Of a stretch of 64,000 bases of DNA, positions 45,200-57,587 are shown in pieces; the stretch's first letter is position 1, and each line of letters starts with the position of its first letter. The stretch covers positions 12,836,222 to 12,900,221 of the forward strand of contig NC_084818.1 of assembly GCF_963583255.1 (NCBI RefSeq), given 5' to 3'. The position numbers were made by a program, and so were the translations under genes. Origin of the DNA: Pyrus communis (lineage: Eukaryota > Streptophyta > Magnoliopsida > Rosales > Rosaceae). The notes below the pieces were generated by a model, which ran no database searches, was not told where the DNA came from, and saw nothing but the letters and a program-made list of their open reading frames with translations.

Positions 45200-45841
45200 C
45201 TAGCAATCGGTGCACATGTTATACATGTGCAACTCAACTTTCTTCTCATTGTGATATGAGTTATAATTAATGTGCAATGTAAACGTCGTTTTGAAAAGAA
45301 AATTCTTTTCGTTGTGGTAGAGTTACATAACTTATGGAAAACAAATTACTAACATTAGTGAAATAAAACCAAACTCATGAGTTAAGTAATACTTTGGATG
45401 GGGAAAATGCAGAGAATGTGGGAAGAAGTTGTTGGGTGGTGGGTCTGGCGGAGGGTGATTAGGGTTTTGGAGGAGAAGAAGAGCCTACATAATTTGCAGG
45501 TGGGTTAGAGACGTGCGGGGTAGGAGAAGGGGATGAAGGAGGTGGAGTGGTTAGAGCGGTTGAAGAGGTTTTGGCAAGAAAGATGCAGAGAGAAGACGAA
45601 GAGAGTTGATGAGAGAGAAGGTTGTGTGCCAATTTTTCAATTTAATTTTGAATTTTTAAATATTTGTTATTATTACCTGGTTGTGAGGTTAACATAAAAA
45701 ATAATAAAATTTGTGATCCTATGTAACACTACTAAATTGCTCATATTTTTATTTTTGTTCAATTTTAATTAGAGAGTTAGAGTGATAATTTTATAGATAT
45801 TTGGTTGATAACCAGAGTTCTATTAATATATGTAGTTTAGA
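45200..45841 (-). mobile_element. Short non-autonomous Helitron, minus orientation
   Basis: On the minus strand the right end reads A|TCTAAACTACATATATTA. The left end reads GCACATGTATAACATGTGC (hairpin), ACCGATTG, CTAG|T. Both borders are A/T insertion points. The inside has a GA-rich 45400-45640 stretch and no protein. Confidence 0.6.
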
Positions 45842-46056
45842 TAGTTATTTTTTACTCAATTTTAGAATTAAATTAAAATATTGTATCTCATTCATAGATC
45901 TCAAGAGCAATTCATGCTTTTGCTCAAAATCCCCCCGGAGTAGAAGATATTTTTTAATGTGCCCGAAATATGGGTGGTACACCACATGTCATTATACAAG
46001 TAATATGATACTTGTGTTAAAAAATTAATAACTTAAAAAATAAAACTTCATATATT

Positions 46057-47187
46057 CCGGGCACAACGAAAAATTTCTCGAAGAGAAGGCCATGGGTAGT
46101 CCACAGATAGCTCCTCGACTGGTGCAGGAGAGATTTTGAAACCGACCGAACCCATACCGAAACCAAACAAATCCCGAATCGACAGTACCAAAACTTTGGT
46201 ACCCGAAACCAAACCAATACCAAAAATTTCAGTACGAAATACGATATGCCACTTGCATTAGTTCGGTAAGACCGAACAGAATCGACACACATATATATAT
46301 AATTTTAATTATTATAAGCCACTAGACTTGGTTGAGATTTAATCAACCTTTCATTCAAAATAAACCCTTCTCTCTCTTAACCTCACATCACTCTGTGACT
46401 CTGTCTCTTTTTACTCCTCTGCCCAAACCCAAAAGACTCGAGCTCTCCTCCTCCCCTAACTTCATCACCCAATTCGCACTCCACCCACACCACATCTACA
46501 CCTGTCTCTAATTCTCTCTCTCTCTCTCTCGAAACTCCTCTCAATCTTCATGAACTTGAACTGTCAAGTTTGACACAATTTTAAATGCATTTAGAATCTT
46601 TTGTATTTGTAACTTAACTTATTTCATTTCGGTTGCATGTATTTTTAATTTAAGTAGTTTGTTACTATAGAGATGGTAATTACAAATGATACATTGATAC
46701 TAATGAACATGATTTGCCTGTAGTTTGTTATTATAAAATTATAAATTGTGCAAAGAATTGTGGTGATAAATAGAATTGGTATGAATTGGATTGACAGAAA
46801 TGGTATGAATAGGTATGAATCGGGCTAACTAAATTGGTATGAATAGAATTCGGCCGACCAAACTAAGATAAGTTACACATTTAAAAGGCCCCAAAGTTGG
46901 GCTAACCAAATTTTAGCCCAAAATCTAGATCAAATTAGAAAGACCAAAAATTGGACCTGAAGGTCCATTCCCAATCTCAAACCAAAAAATCGAAATAATT
47001 TTTGTATTACTGAATTTCAGGAAACTAAAATTTCGATTCGGTTTCAGTTTTCAAAATTCCATCTTGGAAGTTTTCAGTTTGATTTTTCGGTATTCAAGTA
47101 TCGGTTTGGTATCTTGAACCGAACCAACCCTAGCTATAGGAACCATGTGGTCTGGTTTCCAGACCACATGATTTCTCGTCGTGCAGA
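46057..47187. mobile_element. TIR-type DNA element
   Basis: Left end GGGCACAACGAAAAATTTCT and right end complement CTGCACGACGAGAAATCATG are imperfect inverted repeats. The inside is rich in AACCGAAACC/GGTTTCGGTT text and a CT run at about 46518. No transposase seen. Superfamily undecided. Confidence 0.5.
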
Positions 47188-47224
47188 TAAGGTATCAACT
47201 CGATATAAACAGGCTAATTAAACT

Positions 47225-47500
47225 GCTTTCTTCCCAGCTATTGAAAGAGTGGACTGTCATGCTGGTCCCCTTTTCATAAAAGAAATAAACAACTTTCAAA
47301 AATTAGCATGCTATAAACATATGAGTGATGGGTTTGCTACTTTAACACGCAATTCTTCCACCTGTAAAACAATATTAGTTCGATTAGCCTCTAAACAATC
47401 ATCATGCTTAACACTAAACATGTTGAAATCGATTCTTACTTTTTTTATTAAATAATAATGTGGTCACGTATTGTCGTATCATGATCTGTCATTGTGATAT
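47225..47500 (+). repeat. Partial O-methyltransferase downstream flank
   Basis: Matches 32320-32530: GATGGGTTTGCTACTT, CGATTAGCCTCTAAACA, CTTAACACTAAACATGTT. Together with 44150-44335 it appears to be one flank copy split by the elements between. Confidence 0.65.
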
Positions 47501-48315
47501 ATTTTATTTCTACTCACAACCAATCAGCTGATGTGCTCAGATTGAAAGTTTGTTATTCTTCTAGGCCAGTTTACAGTTCGTGAAGCTCCTTGAGCTTAAT
47601 TGAAGACATGAAGGGAAATTAAGGAGCTCGTTTGGTACCGCGTATGTTCAATGTTAAGAAAATATTATGCCACCTAGTACTGTAGTCTAGTAGTATTTTC
47701 ATTCACTTATAAGCAGGGTCAAAACCTTAAGGATTTTCATGTAAAAATATACAATCATATAACAAAAACTTGGTAGAAGGGTCATGCAACCCTCTTGGCC
47801 TTCAGTGGCTCCGTCAATAATTGTGAGCAAATAATTCATGAACGGCGAGTTTCAATACCAAACTATGATGACATTGCCCAATATGTGGCTTAACTCAAAT
47901 CCTCTGCCCATCAGTATAAATATATCTTTGTATTAAATAAACAAACATACATATAAACAAACATGGAAACAAAAGTACTTATTAGCAAAAGTGTTTCCTG
48001 CAAAAGCATTCCTAGCAAACCCAAAACTTTGAAGGATAAAATTTGCGATCTCAATCGTAGCTAGGTAAGGGAGCCTCCAACTGGAGGAATTTTTGGATTG
48101 GCTTAGTTATGTAAAAGAGGTTATGGAGTTCAAGTACTTATAAATCCTTAAAATAAATATAATATCATCCATTACCAAAATTTTACACTCAATAATCACC
48201 AAAATCTTACAATTATATTAGACATACCAGCATGGCGATCATAGCTCTTCATATTCTGTGCCTCGTATGTAAGGTACTGTGCTGCTTTATGCACAATCTT
48301 TATTTATATGACGGA
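47500..48315. other. Intergenic, no gene seen
   Basis: AT-rich. No frame resembled a known family. Confidence 0.45.
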
Positions 48316-48319
48316 ATCC

Positions 48320-48904
48320 TCAACTTTTTGGTTGGACATCACTTCCGTATGCCAACACAAGGAACTCTATTTCATCATCTATCGTCTCCACAACCCCGTG
48401 AGAATCGCAACTGATATGTATCTTCATGTGTGTAACACCGAACACCCTTGTTAACCATGATGCCCCGAAAGAACCGCCTCTCTTGTCATAAACAACTGAC
48501 ACTTTCTTAAGCATTCCATTTTTACAACAGATAACGGCCCTAGACCTCCCAACATTGACCACCACCAACATCTACTTGCCCTAAAAGTACATTAAATATT
48601 GCTGTATCACTTGAAACTACTAACACCCCAAAACCTACTTGTTTGATTTCTCCATAATTCTTTTCTCAGTTCCAAGATATGCTGTCCCGAGTGCATGCGC
48701 CATGGCTAACCAGGTCCAGAACTCAGGATCTGCTATGGTATCTTCAAAAAGATTAGATTGCAAGTATGCAGGAACATCATGACCCAATAAGCCATAAATA
48801 ATGCTAAATAGCCCTATGTCATGATCACTGAGAGGGTTACCAGTCTGCCTAAAATTTGCAACAACATAACTCTGTATAAGGTTATTGTATGCTTCATTTA
48901 CCAC
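48320..48904 (-). pseudogene. PP2C protein phosphatase pseudogene fragment
   Basis: Two minus frames separated by stops carry decayed PP2C text. 48904-48635 has IGLFSIIYGLLGHDVPAYLQ and NLFEDTIADPEFW, where functional enzymes have a FAIYDGHxGH metal site; here YDGH is YGLL. 48571-48320 has VVNVGRSRAVICCKNGMLKK (normally NVGDSRAV) and THMKIHISCD...ETIDDEIEFLVLAYGSD (normally LASDGLW). Metal-binding aspartates are changed and the middle GGSTA part is garbled. It would have been a clade of small cytosolic PP2Cs. It is certainly non-functional. Confidence 0.75.
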
Positions 48905-50028
48905 ATGGAAGACATATGTGGCATTTACATTCTGTGAGGCATTTGAAATCTCGCTTCCTCTCCCAGAAACAAGAAAATCTATTCATGAAAATGAACCAAT
49001 TCTCGGACAGGAGTATCCTAATTCTGCCTAACCCAAAATTTTCTTTCGTGTTGTCGGGAATTTGACTAAATATCATGAACGATGTGGGGATAATACTTGT
49101 AACTTTAAAGTCTTCACTAGAATTAGAAGCAGGTGAAAAGAGAATTGGGGAATGATGTGAAGAGAAATGAAGAGAAGATCATCAGCTTCCACAATCATTA
49201 GTATTGATAGAATAGAACATGCACAGCGACAGTAAGTAACATTAGCACCACAAGTCTCCCACTAAAAACCGTTTCCATGGCTTAATTTATCTCTTCAAAG
49301 TAAATTAAAAAACGCTATATATATGGAAATTTGAGAAAGAAAAACCCGCTTTGTTTGCCTTTCGAAGTAATTTTAAAGTCGAAAGAAGTTTTCGATACTA
49401 ACCGTTATTCACAGTATATGCACGTGTTCCTTGTGTACGAAAAGCTATTTTGAATGGTGATAGCATGGTAATATATTAAAAATCATTTTTTACAAGTTAA
49501 AAAAAAAAAAAATTCAAAATGAATGGATTTTCATTTTGATATATATATATTTTTTTTTTTTTAGAAGACATTTCATTTTGATTTTAGTAATTGTATCTTT
49601 TCAGAGAAGGGAACATATGGAAATGCTTGGATGGGCCAAGGGGGAACACATGTTTTTCTCCCTGTCATTTCTCCAATATCTTCTCTATTTCAACTAAAAA
49701 ACAAAATGTTTAGCAAATGTGCTCTAAAATGTTTATGTTTTGTGTTTTGTTGTAAGACTGATTTGACGAGTAAGAGGATCATTCCAATTGAAGTTCATAC
49801 CAGAATTCAAGATTATGTTTTTGTGTTTTTGAAGTTTCTGTTATTATGAAGAATTACTATAACGAACACCCAATTCATAATTTAATAAGAAAACTTACTT
49901 TATTGATGGTGCAAGACTAAACAATAGTAACCCATACAAATTTATAGTCAGAAAGAATCTGATTAGTTTTGCCAATGCAAACAACAAGAACAATATAACA
50001 CTGAGAAACAAAGTTTTACTCACCTTCT
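48905..50028. other. No gene supported
   Basis: AT-rich sequence between the PP2C remnant and the next gene fragment. T/A runs at 49500 and 49550. Part may be an old intron or upstream region of the PP2C copy. Confidence 0.4.
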
Positions 50029-51445
50029 TCAATCAGTAGGGGTAGAAAACCCTTGAGCCTGTAGTTCATCAACTGGGGCACAGCTATTCCACGTGTTAAT
50101 TTCTAATTCGAAAGGCTTGAATTGCATACCTTGACTGCAAGGTGAAACCACATGAAAAATGAGAAATATAATTAGTCTTTCAACCAAACACTTGTTCTAC
50201 ATGATGAAATTTTTTGAAAGGCCAAAGAATACAAAAATCCGTTATTTATCCTTATTGGAATCAGGCACTATTGGAACCCTTTTTCGCAATCTTCCATCAT
50301 CTTTTAGAAGTAGAAAATTAAGTTTGGTAAAAGACTTGTGGTATTTCCTTGGATTCATAGTACTGGCTATCGGCAAGTGCCTGTTGGAAGCCCCATGAGT
50401 CTGCTACACTTTCTTCTCTCTCCAAGGCTTGTCGCTTAATCTCTGGATTAGTAGTTGGTATAGGTCGTGGTAGGGGACCATGTCCATTGACAACATTTGT
50501 GTCACTGATGTTTGAGTCTATGTGAATAAGTTTTGTTGAAACCAAATTCGTGCACCTCCTTAACGGTGGTTGAGCACAAACTCGAGCAACTTGCAAAACA
50601 GAAAAAAAACAGTAAGCAAGCCTTCTCTAGCACATGAGCTGCAGGCTAGAAGTATATTTCACTCAATCGTGAACACAACAATATATACAGCAAGCAGGAA
50701 AATTTCCAAATACTGTTCCTAGAAAAAGAAGAAATCGTTCGCGAACTTGTTTTTAGCAGTTTATTTGACTGATAATTATGGTTTGCAACGCATAATGCTG
50801 TAATATTATGAAGTTGACAAAAAATATTATCACTCGTGTTGTCGTGTTTGTTATAAGACCAGCAAGAAGGTTACCCCCAATTAAATTTTTTGCACAGATA
50901 TGAACAAGAAGACCAATTTTCTCTTTCAACACAAACAAAACCCTTAATCATCAAACCCACAATGTGATACATATCCATTCCATGACACCAACAAAACCAC
51001 AAATTATAAAAAACAATACAACAAAAAACTCACTGTATTCATGTCCTTGCAAATCGTCGGTTTCATCGCATTCATTGCAGTGCAAAATGCAACACAACTC
51101 CTCTGTTTTGCTCTGTTTCCACCCAACTCACCCATGAAACTGGTACACAAGCTCCAAAGCCCTCTCCTTTGAGCCCTGAGGGTCAAAACCCTTCACACTC
51201 CCCACAAACCCATCACCGTTGAGCCGCCTCTCCTCCGCCAGGGCGGCCGCAGAAGGAGAAAGCCGCCTTTTGGGCCGCTTGTTCTTGATGAAGCAATCCC
51301 TCATCTGCTCCTCAACCATGTCAATTGTGGGCCCAGAATTCCCCTCTCCAAAGCCATCACAGTCATCGTCGCCAAATGAAATAGATAAAAAAGACAATTC
51401 ATCTCGTTGGTTGTATATTTTGCATGTTACATGCAAATAGCGCAT
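50029..51445 (-). CDS. Unrecognised three-exon gene with a chimeric 5' end
   Basis: Exons on the minus strand: about 51445-51132 (donor CATGG|GTGAGT), 50555-50364 (acceptor near AAGGAG|GTGCAC, donor GCCA|GTACTA) and 50134-50029 (acceptor TTGCAG, stop TGA 50031-50029); phases agree. Original gene sequence starts at about 51372: GDDDCDGFGEGNSGPTIDMV, then EEQMRDCFIKNKRPKRRLSP and SAAALAEERRLNGDGF. Exon 2 gives VVNGHGPLPRPIPTTNPEIK and exon 3 MQFKPFELEINTWNSCAPVD and ELQAQGF. I do not recognise the family; it looks like a conserved small soluble plant protein. Left of 51372 the minus strand is O-methyltransferase downstream flank, which happens to supply an in-frame ATG at 51445 and 23 codons. 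The exon 2 start also resembles 58430-58500. The copy may be silent. Confidence 0.5.
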
Positions 51446-52335
51446 ACAGTATCATTATTAATTAAGTGATATTATTTGAACATACAAAATTAATGCATTT
51501 ATACAAACATACTTCACATATTATTTATTTGTCACATAAAATTGACACTCGCTTACAAACATGTCAATTATTGTAGGGGCAATATGAATCCTGTAGAATT
51601 TAACTCATTCGTCTTTATTGGGTAATAAAGCAGTTAAGTATATATAATCAGATTTAAATAATGTTGTCATGTCCCCTCAAGATTTGCTGGAAGCATGCAG
51701 TTGCAAATGCTTATATAGATATAGAGTTGGTTTCTATATATGCATTCCGAATTCAAATTTTTTTCATTCTCTAAATTAATAGTTTCGAACTTTTTTTTTT
51801 TTTTTTTTTTGAATAAAATAAATTTAAAAGAAGAAAAGAAGCAGTGATAGATTTGCTACTTGTAAAACACGCAATTTTTCCACATGTAAAATATTGGACA
51901 CTTCTGCCACACACTTATCTATGGTGTGAACAAAATATTAGTTTAATAACAGTACATGATAATGTGGTGGCCTATGATGCTTCGTTCTTGTGATATATGT
52001 TTTTTTAGCGGGATGTTTGTGCGATGCTGTAAATTTTAAAATTGTATAAAATATGCAAAATGTTCTAAAGATATATACGATAAACAATACTATTTACATA
52101 CATGTGATTTATGTAGAAGCTTAAAAGATGTTGTCGTACAAACCTCTATAAAAATCAAAGAGCAAATATTTAACTCCACACATTTAATAGAAATTTAGTA
52201 AATCATATGGAATAACAGAAGAATGGACTCATGAATTTTGTTCTTCAGGAGTATAATATATGATTAAACATAGTGCCTTGTTGGACAATTAATAAATCCA
52301 TTAAAAGAAAAAAGCTACTTACTTCTTCGATCCTA
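51373..52335. repeat. O-methyltransferase downstream flank copy (unit D remnant)
   Basis: 51378-51555 matches 21838-22000 and 59565-59710 (CTCGTTGGTTGTATATTTTG, GCAAATAGCGCATACAGTAT). It then jumps to the 31840-type repeat (51555-51690) and to text like 32340-32840 (51840-52330). There is no coding exon of the methyltransferase here. Confidence 0.7.
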
Positions 52336-52381
52336 ATTACAAAACATATTGGCATATGTACGATTTGATCAAAAAGTTAAA

Positions 52382-52576
52382 GGCTCGTTTGGAAGTGTTT
52401 TTAAAATAATTTAAAGTACTTTAAAAAAAATATTTATGGGTTCCAAAAGCATTTCAAGTGTTTTTTTTTTTTTTTTTTTTTTTTTAGGATTTAGTTGCAT
52501 TTTACTAATGGCTGGTTCTAAAAACATTTTCATAAAAAACAATTTCAGTTATTTTAAAAGCACTTTCCAACGAGCC
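52382..52576. mobile_element. MITE, short TIR family (complete copy 2)
   Basis: Ends GGCTCGTTTGGAAGTG and CACTTTCCAACGAGCC are near-perfect inverted repeats; the body includes AAAATAATTTAAAGTACTTT and a long T run (52459-52485). 195 bp. 52580-53230 is AT-rich with nothing coding. Confidence 0.8.
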
Positions 52577-53230
52577 ATAAGTAGTTACCAAAAGATTCCA
52601 GTTGCAATATATAGTAACGTATGGAATATATACAAAGTGTTTGACAAATCCAGAGTTCTCTTATATCTCTTCGTTTTCCTTGCACCCAAAAACAGAGACG
52701 AAAATCTTAATTAAACTCATAATCTCAAGAGGTTGAAACCATGTTGAGTAACAGAAACAAAATGAAAAGTACTAAGATGTAAATACCAATAGGAAGAACA
52801 AAAGTAGTAATACTAATTTCACACACAGATAATTTGCATTTGTAAATTGTAATGAACAGAAGAACCCAATCCAGATTTTGACATATACCATCTTTACAGC
52901 ATACCGGATTAATTGATAAGACAACAATCTACCTAATAAATGACCTAAACCCAGATTCAGGCAAGCAAGCAAACAATGGTCAAGTCAAGTGTTTTTGGAG
53001 GAAGTAAAGGGAAAGTGTTCAATACTGATATTGAAGTGAAAACACGGTAGCAAAAACCAAGTTTTGGGCATACCAACTAAAAAAAAAAACTTCCGAGTAT
53101 TGAAATTAACTTAAAATCTCATGAAAAGATCAATAGTGCACATATTGATAGATTTAGATACCTTAGTAACAATTTTGTATTTATTTCAGGAATCATAAAC
53201 CACAATAAAATTTATCCTTCGTTATAGTTA

Positions 53231-53265
53231 CTAGCAAAAATATCCGCTCTCTGTTGCGGGTTTCG
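53231..53265 (-). mobile_element. Helitron-like 3' terminus, minus orientation
   Basis: On the minus strand CCGCAACAGAGAGCGG (hairpin CCGC/GCGG) is followed by ATATTTTTG, CTAG and T, the pattern of a Helitron 3' end. The 5' end to the right was not found. Confidence 0.4.
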
Positions 53266-53311
53266 AAAGCGTAACCCACAATTTAACACATTTATTTCTA
53301 TAAATTAAAGA

Positions 53312-54440
53312 AGTCAATCTATAGTCTCAAGCAAGCTTCTAGACAATGGTACTTAAAGTTTGACCAAGTGGTTACATCTAATGGTTTTGTTGAGAACAAA
53401 CTCAATGACTGCATCTACCTCAAGTTCAATGGGACAAAGTTTATCATACTAGTCCTATATGTTGATGATATACTACTTGCTTGTTGCTGCATTCAGTTGT
53501 TAAAAGAGACAAAGACATTGGTTAGTGCAAATTTCGAAATGAAAGACCTTGGTGAAGCAGATTTTGTCTTGGGAATTGAGATTCTTAAAGACAGAAATAG
53601 AAAATTGCTGGGACTGTCACAGAGACTTTACATTGAGAGGATTATGACCAGGTTCAACATGGAAAACTGTAATGGTTGTCACGTACCAGTGAATCAAGGG
53701 GATCGTTTATCAAAAGAACAATGTCCTAAAACCGATTTTAAAGTCAAGAAGATGTCTGAAAAGTCATATGCACCACTAGTTGAAAGCTTAATGTATGCAA
53801 ATGTTTGTGCAAAGCCTGACATTGCATACATAGTAAGGATTTTAGGTAGATTTCAATCTAATCCAGGGGAAGATCACTGCAGTGTTACCAAGAAAGTTCT
53901 AAGTTGTTTGCAACAAACTAAAGGCTATATGCTTATGTATGGCAGAGAAGAAGAACTTAAATGAAAGGGTACACTGATTCTGATTTAGCAGGTGAAGATG
54001 ACAGAAAATCAACTGCTGGCTAAACTTTTTTGTTTGGCGGAGGTGCAGTGTCTTGGAAGAGTGCCAAGCAAACTATCATTGCAACTTTTACTATGGAGGC
54101 AGAATTCGTGGCAAGTTTTGAAAGAATGAAGCAGGCAATTTAGCTAAAGAATTTTGTGGCAGAATTAAAGATTGTGAGATCAATACAGAAACCTTTGAAG
54201 ATGTATTGTGACAATAATTATGCGGTTTTCTTTGCAAAGAACAGCAAGAGAACTTTTCCATTAAGCCTAATGGATGTTAAATTTCTGAAAGTAAGAGAAA
54301 AGGTCAAGCAAGGAACCAGTGATGTGCAGCATGTAAGTACAAGTCTAGTGGTTGCTGATCCTTTGACTAAAGCATTGCCAGTTGGTATATTTAGGATACA
54401 GATCTCTCGAATGGGTGTGCTTGAATCTTTTGATCAGTAG
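53312..54440 (+). pseudogene. Ty1/copia pol remnant (RT and RNase H)
   Basis: A frame with family text SLKQASRQWYLKFDQ, the reverse-transcriptase active-site box LYVDDILLA, EMKDLGEADFVLGIEI and a later PLVESLMYANVCAKPDIAYI. A stop at 53962, two further stops and a shift follow, then RNase H text (YTDSDLAGEDDRKSTAG, MYCDNNYAVFFAKNS, HVSTSLVVADPLTKALP) to 54440. It is 5' truncated (no gag, protease or integrase) and dead. The 3' LTR lies at 57588, beyond the CACTA insertion. Confidence 0.85.
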
Positions 54441-54938
54441 GAGTAATATGTTGGTGGAAGAAGTTTGTCACAATGTAGTTTTAAAGACTGGAACAAAGGT
54501 GAGACTTCATTGTTGAGTGAATTGCTGCTGCAGTCAAGGGCGAAGAACTGGTGCAGGAGTGATCTTTGTCTAAGTTATGTTTTATTTGAAGTTTTAGCTA
54601 GTATAATTGTAAGCTAGTTTATTATCTTCAGAGTATTAATCTTAGTGGTTAATTGATCTGATGGGTAGGATTTGATTCAGTTTGAAGCTTTGAGAATCTT
54701 TGTGATTGAACTCGAGCAATTGTTTTGAATTTACGTTACGATACTCATTATATTGGAATTAATCTCACAGTTGATAGTTTTTTCTATCTGTGTTGAGCTT
54801 AATTGGTATAAATTAAGTTTGGTTAATAGTGGGAGTAAACATCTTAAGGTCGGCTCAAGTCAGTTCAATCCTAATGTTATAAAGTGCAAATTGAACATAT
54901 GTGACATGAAGTTAGCATTTACATAATGGTTGTAATTA

Positions 54939-57452
54939 CACTACAAAAAAATGGGTCTTATGGGATGCTTAAAATGTGTCGCAAAAGTAGCCAAATGTGT
55001 CGCAATAGCCCTTTAACGATGGCCTTGCGACTGTCAGTAACGCCTCGCAACAAAGTGGTGTCGTAAATGTTTGATCGATTATATGCGACACATTGAGCGC
55101 ATCGCAAATACTATTTACTATAGGTTCTCGACAGTAAGTTACGCGTCACAAATAAGTGGTCTCAGGTTTAAAAAAAAAATTGGGCGTCAAATAGGACGCC
55201 ACAACGACATTATTTTTAATAGCTTCAGCAAAATTATTTCATTTGAAATTTACTATAGGTTCCAAACTAAAATAACAATCCAACCTCACTGATACTATTC
55301 ATAATTCACAAATCCAAAAACATTTATTTGGTTTCTTTGAGAATGAAGAATGTATTTCACTTCTAGTATTTAAACATATATACATTATCCTAAACATTTA
55401 TAATCCTACAGGAATTATGTCACTCCAGATTGGCTTGTTAGTTCGACAACTAACTTCCTCCCCTTGACCCTGCGAATAATTATGTCACTCCTTGCAGCAG
55501 CTCTACTCTTAGTCCTCTGCATAGTGGCTCAAATTAAAACAGATGTATATCCACCTATTGACTGGGAATTAAAAGTATCTAATTCAATGGAACTCTTACT
55601 GGTAACATATTAATGATTCAGAGTCGTCTCCTTTCCCTTTGCCAGTGTAGGTTGTGTGAAGATCTCCATTGTCACCCTTATTCTCTGCATCAAATTCATA
55701 CAAAGCCTTTGCAACAATGCAAGAATTGAAGTTATTACAAACACAAGGTAGGCAAATAATTTGGGAAACAAAAAGAAAAAACTGCAGCTCTGCTTACGAA
55801 AGGGAGGTGCAGTGTTCTTGAAATACAATTGAATATGAAAGGTAACAAGTTGAACCCCAATAAACTTGGGAAGCACTCTAAGAGGCACATCACTGCGAGC
55901 AAGGAATCTGCAGTCAGAAGCACAAGATATGCGACAAAACCATAAGAGAACATTTTTATATATGACAAGCGATTAACAAAAAAGAGTTTCCCTTTGCAAT
56001 AACAAGTGTGTCTTTCTTTTTCTATGCAAATCTTAAATAATGATACGGTGTGTGAAAATTATTTGGTACATAGGCTTCACAACATAGGCAACCAATTTGT
56101 GCAAACCAATATACAATCAGGACCAATCTTAGAAATTCATGAGCAATCCCCCCAATCTTATTTCATTGAAGCGATACAAATCAAGATAATTAAAGCACAA
56201 AGGAAGGGATAACTAATTAACTACTTGTGTGCATAATGGTTCCAGGGGTCTAACAAACCATTGACCTTGAAAGCTAAATCATTCTGATTTTCCTACAAGC
56301 ATAAATGAAAGGGAACCAATTTTTTTTTCCATTGCAGCAGCAAATTAAGACAATTAATTTGATTTTTCCTACGAGCATAACTTAGTGGAACTTTTGTTGG
56401 TAACACATTAAATCAAATAAATTCTACCAACCAACCAAGATGATCTTCACATTCCACAGGTTCACAATCTTTGCTCTGACTCCACACTGTCATCTTCGAA
56501 TCGTATGAAAACCCCCATAACTGCATCACAATACAACATACACAAATAACACAATCGATAACAGCTAGAATGCGCTTTCAAAAGTCACAAAAATCAAATT
56601 CAGAAAGCTACAATCTCAATGACCAAGATAACAATTTCTCAATGCAATTAAAACCTCAGAACTGAAAGTTTCCACTTACTCTTATTGAAAATCTCAACAA
56701 GACGAAAACCACCATAACCCAGTCCCAATCCTCCACCTTCAACGCCAAGGGTTTATCCCTAACCTCATAAGCAATCACCACTGGATCCCTATCCTTGCTA
56801 AACTTCTTCTGTTCAACTTCGCCCTCTTCATCTGCTTCACCTTCACATCAGTGGGTATATAAACCCCCATCTTCCAAAAACTCCTTCACACTGTAAATCA
56901 TAATCAGATGCACTGGCACCAAAAAGAGAAATCAAAACTTCATTTGCAAAGAGAACTCAAAGACCATTCCGTAATTATGAACACTAAGCGATATTTCTGT
57001 TTGGTTAGTGAGAAAACACAAGAAACTGAATCAGATTTTTCATTCATCAAAACTTTTCTCGGTAAACAAACAGAGAGAGAGAGAGAGCATACAACAAGTG
57101 ATCAGAGCATAGCTTCGCTGTAAATCGGTGCTCGACTGCGAATCAGAGAGATAGGGGATTTGATTTGGGGCATCTTGATTGGAGATCTGAGAAGCAGCCA
57201 CTAACTTTACCTAAAGAGTAAAAACGGTGAAATATCTTTCTTCTAAAGATAGGGCGCGCTAAATAAAAATCAGGCGCTAAATGAAATTTTTTGGAAGGGT
57301 ATTGTATCAAATACATTATTTGCGACGTTACTTAAACTAGAGTCGCAAAAGTTTCATCCCAAACACCATGCATGCTATACTATTGAGAATTTGCGATGAT
57401 TGTGTGCTTTGTTGCAAATAAAGTGTCGTTAAAAGGCCTTTTTCTTGTAGTG
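54939..57452. mobile_element. CACTA (En/Spm) non-autonomous transposon, 2.5 kb
   Basis: Starts CACTACAAAAAAATGGG and ends CCTTTTTCTTGTAGTG, giving CACTACAA termini, with near-identical flanking TTA/TTG as 3-bp target site. Subterminal repeats of TGTGTCGCAA / TTGCGAC type occur at both ends, as in the superfamily. It sits between copia pol and the copia 3' LTR. No transposase frame; the middle carries gene-like exons. Confidence 0.85.
55600..57170 (-). pseudogene. Gene-like exons inside the CACTA element
   Basis: Minus-strand pieces look like exons of one host gene: MPQIKSPISLIRSRAPIYSE at about 57167; KDRDPVVIAYEVRDKPLALK with VEDWDWVMVVFVLL near 56700-56800; MQLWGFSYDSKMTVWSQSKD near 56465-56525; and DVPLRVLPKFIGVQLVTFHI with QLYFKNTAPPF near 55800-55890 (a hydrophobic segment follows). 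Splice-like borders are present but no complete frame was assembled. The family is not recognised. Transduplication by the CACTA element is inferred. Confidence 0.4.
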
Positions 57453-57587
57453 TTGATAGCTTTGGTCCTATGTTTTGAAATGCACGAGTAGATTGTTTAT
57501 GATGAAACTCAAAAAGACTTAGTGAACACCCTGTTGTAAACTTGATAGAACTGATTTAGATCTTTCATAATTGCTCAAGTGGGAGAA

